Source: a virus. From it: a stretch of DNA of 34,051 nucleotides. Of this stretch, positions 28,558-34,051 are shown piece by piece. Both the position numbers and the translations under genes were made by a program. Position 1 is the first letter of the stretch. Every line of letters starts with the position of its first letter. The DNA lies in IMG/VR virus record IMGVR_UViG_3300042485_002397, positions 1-34,051 of that record; one strand, given 5' to 3'. The notes beneath the pieces were generated by a model. That model was not told the origin of the DNA. It made no database searches and was given only the letters and a program-made list of their open reading frames with translations.

Positions 28558-30918
28558 TTACTTACCCTTTACCTTGCCGCCTTCCAGCATCTTCATGAGT
28601 TTATACATCCGACGCGCGCCTTTGCGACGGCTGCCGTGGCCCGCGTTGCGTACGGCTTTGGCCGTGAACACAAACTCACCGTCCGACAGCATCGCCGGGA
28701 TTGAATCCGATGTTCCCGTGCCGGGGCCGTTAATCGGCCCTGTTTTACGCGGGAACTTCGTCGGCTGGCCGCCGTTGCGCAGTCCTTGTACGCCCATGAT
28801 CCCTCGCTGATTAAGTGCCTGTACGGCCATTCCGGCCTGCTGCGCAGCTTGCGGGCCAGCAAAAAGCATCGCCTCGGTCTGCGCAACAGTGACAGGATTA
28901 CTCGCCGCAGCACGAATCGCGTTATTCACCGCACCACCTTGCGCATAGCCGGGGGGACGACCTGGCTGCTGTACGGGGTTACCGTAAAGAAGCGGCACGC
29001 CATAAAGCCCCGAGACATTGTACGGCTGCGGGACTCCGCCCGGCATATTAGTTACCGCGCCCGGAGGCGGCATATATGTCGGTGTCGGCGAGAGCGGCAG
29101 CGTCGAAATCGTCGACGGAGTCGAAGGTCCGGGGGCCGTGGCCCCTGCTCCGATCTGCCCGAGCCCATAAGAGGGCGTTGCGACAACCGGATTGTACGGC
29201 TGGAGCGTGGTCGGCTGAACTGCGTTCTTGAAAAGTTCCGGGTTGTCGCGGATGTAGTCTTCGCCCGTGTAGTTACGATCGAAGAGTGGGTTCTCCTCCG
29301 ACTTCCCTGCCTTAAATCCGCCGGCAAGGCCCGTGACGGTGAGCGCCGTGGCGACGCCAGGGACATATTTGCCAAGGGCGGTTTTAGCATCTGGATTGAC
29401 AAGAAACGCGTTCTTAAAGGCGTCGTATGTCGGCGTCTCGCCACCCGGGGCAAGGGATTTAAAGTAACTCCCCACGCGTCCCATAGCGGTAGTCGGCGCA
29501 GTGGTCGGCATTGCGGTTGCAGTCTGCATAGCCGGGCTCGACGCAACAAACCTCGGACTGGCACCAGCGCCCTCGATATCAAGACCCCCGATGTCATATG
29601 TCGTTCTGGCAGGGCGATATTCAATCGCGGAGGTCGCGCCCGGAGCGGGCGCTGTTTCATATGGTCCGCTAGCGACCCCTTCCATCGCCTGTGGATTGGG
29701 CGTATCAGCCCCGCCTGGAACCATGTCGTAGGCTTGCCCAGCTTGCGTCCGCATGGGAACTCTTTTCCCGGTGACACTGACCTCTTGAAGCTGGTCAGCT
29801 CCCGGGGGCTTATAGGACATGCCCGCCATGATGCCTGACTGAAGGCCCAGCCCAAGGGCCTCCTGCGTGCCCATGCCCGCGAGTTTGCCGATGCCGGCGC
29901 TCGTGACGCCCGCGCCGATGCCCTGCGCAAGCTTACCCCCCTCGGTAACCCCAGGGATATTGCCCGCAAACTTGGCAATGCTCGAAACCGGATTGACGCC
30001 GAACGCCGTGCCGCCCGCACCAAAGTAACTGGTCGCGGCGTTGATCAAGAGGCTCTTGGCGTTGATCTTTTCGCCCGCCATCGCCGACACAGCAGCTCCC
30101 GCTGCCGTCGAAGCTAATGCCGTGCTGGCGGCGGCTGCGGTCGTCGACAAGGCTACGCCCGCCGCCGTGCCCGTTGCCGCTCCGACTACGCTCGCCGCTG
30201 CTGGGCCGAGGACCGCAGCAAGGGCTACCGTCGCAATGATACGGACGATGGGGTTCTTAAGGAGCTTCTTGACCGTCTTCTTGATGCCCTTGAAGAGCTT
30301 CTTCAAGAAGAACTCAGGCAGCCCCGTTTCCGGGTTAATCGTGCCCGAACCGCCCATGGACTTGAGCAGCCGCGCCTCGGACGGCGTGATATGGGCCAGG
30401 ATCGAGTCGCCATTACGGCCCTTGGAGGCAAGGTACTTAGCCATGTCGGCTAGTCCACCCTCGGCCATGGCCATGGGCGCCATGCCCTCGACGACCGGAG
30501 CCATCTCCATCGGGGCCTGGGCGCCTTGGACTCCGGCAGCCTGGTACTCGTTCAGGGCCATGATGGCCATGCCGAGATACGCCGGATCGTAGGCTTCCGG
30601 CAGGTCATCATCGTCCATCAGGCCCATTTCGATCAGCCGCTGGCGGATCTGCGGGTACTCGTCAGGCTTCTGGGACATGTACTCGAGGAGCTCGAGTAAC
30701 GAACTAAGCTCGGTCGGGCTGAGATCGAGCTCGTCGATGCTTTCCCTGACCGCCTGGCGGACGGCCTCGGCCTGCGCCGGATCGTTGCTCGATGCCCCCA
30801 GCGCCGTTAGCGCGGCATCGTAGGTGTCCGCGCTGGAGACGTATACCGGCGGGGTTGCGGGCCCTTGGTTTTGCATGGCCTGCCCTTCGGGCAAGCTCAT
30901 GATGCCTTCATTTTCCAT
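28558..30918 (-). CDS. large virion protein with hydrophobic region and conserved C-terminal motif
   Basis: A 786-residue protein. Residues 180-215 hold DSILAHITPSEARLLKSMGG and SGTINPETGLPEFF, a pattern common in virion proteins of podoviruses. A basic patch (FKGIKKTVKKLLKNP) is followed by a long Ala-rich hydrophobic region (IIATVALAAVLGPAAASVVG). The C-terminus holds GPGTGTSDSIPAMLSDGEF and FTAKAVRNAGHGSRRKGA, a widely conserved phage module. The ATG at 30918 follows GAAAGGACACCT; the frame is open 36 bases further upstream without support. It is likely an internal or tail-associated virion protein. Confidence 0.75.
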   Translation of the reverse strand: MENEGIMSLPEGQAMQNQGPATPPVYVSSADTYDAALTALGASSNDPAQAEAVRQAVRESIDELDLSPTELSSLLELLEYMSQKPDEYPQIRQRLIEMGLMDDDDLPEAYDPAYLGMAIMALNEYQAAGVQGAQAPMEMAPVVEGMAPMAMAEGGLADMAKYLASKGRNGDSILAHITPSEARLLKSMGGSGTINPETGLPEFFLKKLFKGIKKTVKKLLKNPIVRIIATVALAAVLGPAAASVVGAATGTAAGVALSTTAAAASTALASTAAGAAVSAMAGEKINAKSLLINAATSYFGAGGTAFGVNPVSSIAKFAGNIPGVTEGGKLAQGIGAGVTSAGIGKLAGMGTQEALGLGLQSGIMAGMSYKPPGADQLQEVSVTGKRVPMRTQAGQAYDMVPGGADTPNPQAMEGVASGPYETAPAPGATSAIEYRPARTTYDIGGLDIEGAGASPRFVASSPAMQTATAMPTTAPTTAMGRVGSYFKSLAPGGETPTYDAFKNAFLVNPDAKTALGKYVPGVATALTVTGLAGGFKAGKSEENPLFDRNYTGEDYIRDNPELFKNAVQPTTLQPYNPVVATPSYGLGQIGAGATAPGPSTPSTISTLPLSPTPTYMPPPGAVTNMPGGVPQPYNVSGLYGVPLLYGNPVQQPGRPPGYAQGGAVNNAIRAAASNPVTVAQTEAMLFAGPQAAQQAGMAVQALNQRGIMGVQGLRNGGQPTKFPRKTGPINGPGTGTSDSIPAMLSDGEFVFTAKAVRNAGHGSRRKGARRMYKLMKMLEGGKVKGK

Positions 30919-30992
30919 AGGTGTCCTTTCCAGTTTGAGCCGAAGACCCAACAAGGGGTCGCGCGCCGGGAAAGGACGCGAAGGTGACTCGG

Positions 30993-31022
30993 ATTATGGG
31001 GTAAGTTGTCAAGTGTTGTCCA
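30993..31022 (-). promoter_or_regulatory. Predicted promoter of the virion gene block
   Basis: Minus strand TGGACA (31017-31022), 18-bp spacer, CATAAT (30993-30998), each 5 of 6 matches to the sigma70 boxes. It lies in the 108-base gap between the 108- and 786-residue genes, about 75 bases upstream of the start codon. The gap also holds a weak hairpin, GACCC-CTTGTT-GGGTC. Confidence 0.4.
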
Positions 31023-31026
31023 CCTA

Positions 31027-31353
31027 TTACGATCGGTCGATCTCTAAATAGGACAGATAAAAATGGACGCCGGCAATGCTTGACGTAATCGTAAGCACGT
31101 CCCCCGTCTCCAAAACGCATGGAATGCCGTTAAAAACGTCAAAAGTCGTGTTAACAGGCAGCGCCCTGTCCTTCTGCAAATAGTAGGTTGTCCCAGTGCC
31201 CGTGTGGGTGATGGTGATCGACGCCACGCCTGCGCCGACGTTTGTTACGCGCAGGGATCGCACCACGGCAGAGTTGGCCGCTGGGACGGTGTACAACGCT
31301 GTTGCTGTTGCCGCCGCTGGGACCGAATACTTGCGAAGGTATTTGTTTGCCAT
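31027..31353 (-). CDS. small virion-type beta-sandwich protein
   Basis: A 108-residue protein. It consists of beta strands with the pattern ALYTVPAANSAVVRSLRVTN, ASITITHTGTGTTYYL and LETGDVLTITSS. This matches small structural proteins next to tail or fibre genes in many phages. It lies seven bases after the stop of the fibre-like gene with TGAGG upstream of the ATG. It may decorate the fibre or tail. Confidence 0.75.
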   Translation of the reverse strand: MANKYLRKYSVPAAATATALYTVPAANSAVVRSLRVTNVGAGVASITITHTGTGTTYYLQKDRALPVNTTFDVFNGIPCVLETGDVLTITSSIAGVHFYLSYLEIDRS

Positions 31354-31360
31354 CTATGCC

Positions 31361-32776
31361 TCACTGGGTCAAATCATAAAAAGAGAGGGCACCTACGCCG
31401 CCTCCGCTGCCTGCACCGCCTGTAGTTACAACACGTGCTGCCAGCGTAAATATGTCACTGACACCCGCCAAAGATGCTCCAAGCTGCAGGTCCCAGTTAT
31501 AGGCATTCCCTGCGTTTAATGGCACTGGCCCCGATTTACCGGTGGTAAACGTGTTACTGCAGATTGTTCCACCCGTCATAGCGGAGGCCGTGATGTCGTA
31601 CTCTACGTTTGCGTCAGAGGACACTGCGGCCCATGACGGACCAGTCAAGGTCGCGTTTTTAATCAGCGCAATCTCGTAGTTGTCGGAGGTTGTCGGAAGA
31701 AAATTTACTGCCGATGGTATGACAACAGCGCCCAAGGCGGTGGACGCCAGGCGAATAGAGGCAATAGGGTAAAAAGAAGTCGTAATCGTTGAAGAAGATG
31801 TCGCATTGACCCGTCTTGCAACGTGTTCAATTGACGTCTGCTCAAACCCGCCCTCCGACACTACAGAGCAGCATATCTGCGTCAACGAGGCTGCAACTGC
31901 TGCAGTAGTGGTCGTGATCTCATATCGCACCGGCAAGATGGCAGTTGTCATGTAGACGGTGGTGCCATACTCGTTTGCGGTCTCAAAGGTGTGGCAAACA
32001 ATGTACTGGCCGTCAATGATGAAGCCACAGCGCACAGAGCCGACGCCTAGCCACTCAAAGTCCATCCAAAGAATCTGCGGATGGGTCAAGTCAAGCGTGA
32101 TGCCACTAGCCCCTGTTCCATCCAGGCGGTCCCCATTCCACGCAGACTGGGCCACGGTCCGTGAGTTGTCTACCGTGCCAGAAGTTTTGGTGCGAACGGT
32201 GAATGAATTGATGCCACCAGCACGCTGAAAGAACACGCCGTTTTCAGTGTTGAAGTAGCCGACCTTCTGATTCAGGTTTGCAGATGTTCCGTTGTCCATG
32301 AGGAACGTCGCCAGCACCAGCAGGCCTTTGCCGGGCTGGTACGGGAACGAGCGATACGTCTGACGGACCACGGACCCTACTCCGCCAGCAGTAACAGCCA
32401 GTGTATTGCTTGCTTGGTTGGTGTTGAATGTCAGGGAACCAGTGCCCGTAGTTGAAGTATCGAACTGATTGTCCGAGGCGTACCTGTTCTGGCTGTCAAA
32501 CAGCGTGTAGGGCTGGCTGACACGCAACCTGCCAAACGCATCCGTGTTGGTCCCTCCAATTGAGATGGGAACTGGCAGTCCGTTTGTGTCCATAAACCCT
32601 CCACCGTCCCCATACCACGCGTACGCGGTGTCCTTGTCCTCGGTGACAATCGGCGTGTAAGTGTTGTTAAGCTGAAAAATAACCTGCTCAAGCGATCGCA
32701 CGAGCTGATCAAACTGCTCCGCGCTGTACCCCTGCTGGGCCGCGTTTGGCAGACGGACGTTGTTGATCTTGCTCAT
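31361..32776 (-). CDS. fibre-like virion protein
   Basis: A 471-residue protein of a widespread phage virion family. The conserved segments are TDAFGRLRVSQPYTLFDSQ, FPYQPGKGLLVLATFL, VGYFNTENGVFFQ, AQSAWNGDRLDG and MDFEWLGVGSVRCGFIIDG. The short N-terminal helix (SAEQFDQLVRSLEQVIFQL) may attach it to the tail, and the remainder is beta-rich and Thr/Ser-rich, as in receptor-binding or appendage proteins. The host receptor is unknown. The ATG overlaps the stop of the upstream gene as ATGA. Confidence 0.75.
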   Translation of the reverse strand: MSKINNVRLPNAAQQGYSAEQFDQLVRSLEQVIFQLNNTYTPIVTEDKDTAYAWYGDGGGFMDTNGLPVPISIGGTNTDAFGRLRVSQPYTLFDSQNRYASDNQFDTSTTGTGSLTFNTNQASNTLAVTAGGVGSVVRQTYRSFPYQPGKGLLVLATFLMDNGTSANLNQKVGYFNTENGVFFQRAGGINSFTVRTKTSGTVDNSRTVAQSAWNGDRLDGTGASGITLDLTHPQILWMDFEWLGVGSVRCGFIIDGQYIVCHTFETANEYGTTVYMTTAILPVRYEITTTTAAVAASLTQICCSVVSEGGFEQTSIEHVARRVNATSSSTITTSFYPIASIRLASTALGAVVIPSAVNFLPTTSDNYEIALIKNATLTGPSWAAVSSDANVEYDITASAMTGGTICSNTFTTGKSGPVPLNAGNAYNWDLQLGASLAGVSDIFTLAARVVTTGGAGSGGGVGALSFYDLTQ

Positions 32777-34051
32777 CTCAACCCATCAGGTTGGATATCG
32801 ACTCGCATCGTGCCAAAGCGCCACCTGGTGTCGATGTCGCTGCTCTCAATCTGCAACGCAACCTGGCGCCCGCGCGCGCGGGTATCGACCTTCTGCGTAC
32901 TCGGTTCGATGATATACGGATCGAGCGAACTCGGTGTCGCAGGGGCCTGTGGGTACAAGCGCAACAGCAAACGAACCGTAAGATTGCCTTCCTGGTTCTT
33001 GAAGTCCGGGATAAAGCGCTTCATGAAGAGCACCTGATCGCCATCGCCAATGTCAAAGTACCCTGACTTCACATACGCGAGGATCGGTTGGCCATCTCCG
33101 TTCGCGCCATTCTCCTGGTTAAAGATCCGTGAGCGGCCGGCCGTGAGCCCATTGATCGTGCTGATCGTCGCAGCAGTGCTGTCCGGGTCAAAGGTGGTCG
33201 CAAGCGGATTGGAATAGGTGCCAAGGTCCGCCCAGGCCGTACGAGGCATCGTGCCCACGGACCAGACCTGCTCGAGGTAGTTATAGGTGACAAAACGGTC
33301 GATGTAGTCGTTGTCCGCGGTGCAGTACCACCATGTCACTTCGTTGAACTGCGTGTTGATGCCGACATGCACTTTCTGTGCTTGCGTGAAGTTCAAATCC
33401 TTAAACACATAGTCCTGCACGGTGCACGGGAGCTTTTTCACCGTACCGTCGAACACGAAGAACGCGTCCTTGGCCATCCAATACGCCACGCCGTTTACAT
33501 CCGCCGAGGCATGCGGACCAATCAGGCCGCAGTTCGCACCGAGCTGCTGGAAACCGAAGGTGTACGGCGGCCCAAGGTACTGCATGCCGTGAAGCGCCGT
33601 GTCCGTCCAGATCAGGATCTGCCCGCGTGAACGCAGTGCCGAAACAATGAAGTTTCCGTCTGTCAGACGCTGGCCGCCGGCGGTGTTCGTGGCCGTAGCG
33701 ACGAAAGTGTTGATGTCTTCCTGATTGGAGAAGCGCACAAACATCGGATCCTGCGACGAAGGCGTACCAATCGTGCTTTCCGTGCCGAAACAGATCAGAT
33801 GTCGATCCGGCGTCGATACCAATGCGTACTTACTCTTGGTTGGCGCGCCAGAAATAGCCGTTGCGCGTACACCAATGCCCGTGCTCGGCAGCCATTCGTA
33901 GATGCCGCCATCAACGAGCTGCAAAATCAGGTTTTCGCCAAATGTATCGAACTGCCAGACGCTCGAGAAGAGTGCTATTGACGCTGACGGCGGCCGTGCG
34001 GTTCCCCAGGTGAGCAACCCCCACGTTCCCGTGCCCCAGCCAAAGTCGGCG
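32773..34051 (-). CDS. tail or head-completion protein, 5' end outside the window
   Basis: The frame is open to the window edge, so the true start is missing; 425 residues are visible. The start of the visible part holds a GWGTGTWGLLTWGT segment, then SSVWQFDTFGENLILQLVDG and IYEWLPSTG. The middle has WVRF-like MFVRFSNQEDINTFVA, ILIWTDTALHGMQYLGPPYT and NEVTWWYCTADND. Such repeated beta motifs with many W and F occur in P22 gp10-like stabilisation proteins and in T7 gp12-like tail tube proteins. I cannot choose between them. The stop overlaps the next ATG. Confidence 0.7.
   Translation of the reverse strand, partial: ADFGWGTGTWGLLTWGTARPPSASIALFSSVWQFDTFGENLILQLVDGGIYEWLPSTGIGVRATAISGAPTKSKYALVSTPDRHLICFGTESTIGTPSSQDPMFVRFSNQEDINTFVATATNTAGGQRLTDGNFIVSALRSRGQILIWTDTALHGMQYLGPPYTFGFQQLGANCGLIGPHASADVNGVAYWMAKDAFFVFDGTVKKLPCTVQDYVFKDLNFTQAQKVHVGINTQFNEVTWWYCTADNDYIDRFVTYNYLEQVWSVGTMPRTAWADLGTYSNPLATTFDPDSTAATISTINGLTAGRSRIFNQENGANGDGQPILAYVKSGYFDIGDGDQVLFMKRFIPDFKNQEGNLTVRLLLRLYPQAPATPSSLDPYIIEPSTQKVDTRARGRQVALQIESSDIDTRWRFGTMRVDIQPDGLR

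Noticed and set aside
28786-29838. Long plus-strand open frame (350 codons) opposite the 786-residue virion gene
   Set aside because: Arg-rich low-quality sequence typical of an antisense shadow; the minus strand has conserved phage motifs.
1-34051. tRNA or rRNA genes
   Set aside because: No cloverleaf with a recognisable TTCGA/ANNCY arm or rRNA-like sequence was noticed; a tRNAscan-SE run would be decisive.

Overview
The window is about 34 kb of a double-stranded DNA tailed phage (Caudoviricetes). The evidence is a terminase small subunit, a family A DNA polymerase with its own helicases and primase, a dense array of tiny overlapping genes typical of phage early regions, and a block of very large virion proteins. 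I see no rRNA, tRNA, CRISPR array or bacterial housekeeping gene. Signals look bacterial: sigma70-like promoters (TTGnnn, 17-bp spacer, TAnAnT) and a recurring AGAAAGGAG ribosome-binding leader. The host cannot be named; the GC-rich composition suggests a GC-rich proteobacterium. Portal, capsid, large terminase, endolysin and integrase are not visible, so the window is probably a partial genome.

Layout, left to right. (1) 1-290: very GC-rich degenerate repeats without a gene. (2) 294-3447, minus strand: a cysteine-rich phage protein and a DUF932 protein, each with its own promoter, leader hairpin and terminator, then several tiny genes. (3) 3523-4809, minus: VRR-NUC nuclease, terminase small subunit and a small conserved protein. 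(4) 4810-5247: AT-rich non-coding region with iteron-like repeats, the best candidate for an origin or control region. (5) 5248-5529, plus: a lone small HNH protein, closed off by a terminator for the opposing minus-strand operon. (6) 5612-10616, minus: about 20 small genes chained by ATGA, GTGA or TAATG overlaps, including a DUF6378 protein, HNH nuclease, GNAT acetyltransferase, small membrane proteins, a short zinc-finger protein and a 14-codon remnant of a neighbouring gene. (7) 10671-18580, minus: the replication module, with PolA, an SF1 helicase split by an intein, an archaeo-eukaryotic-type primase, a likely ssDNA-binding protein and conserved accessory proteins. (8) 18661-20816, plus: an SNF2-type ATPase and a PD-(D/E)XK nuclease. 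(9) 20767-34051, minus: virion module of very large Ala/Gln/Pro-rich proteins, a fibre-like protein and a tail or head-completion protein cut by the window edge.

Replication would be run by the phage's own polymerase, primase, two helicase-like ATPases and nucleases, while the small-gene array probably holds host-takeover and accessory functions. The most unusual observations are the intein in helicase motif III, a promoter whose -35 box lies in the loop of the preceding terminator hairpin, exact 20-bp repeats at two small-gene junctions, the truncated gene remnant, the leucine at the PolA 762-equivalent position, and the AT-rich iteron region next to the terminase small subunit gene.
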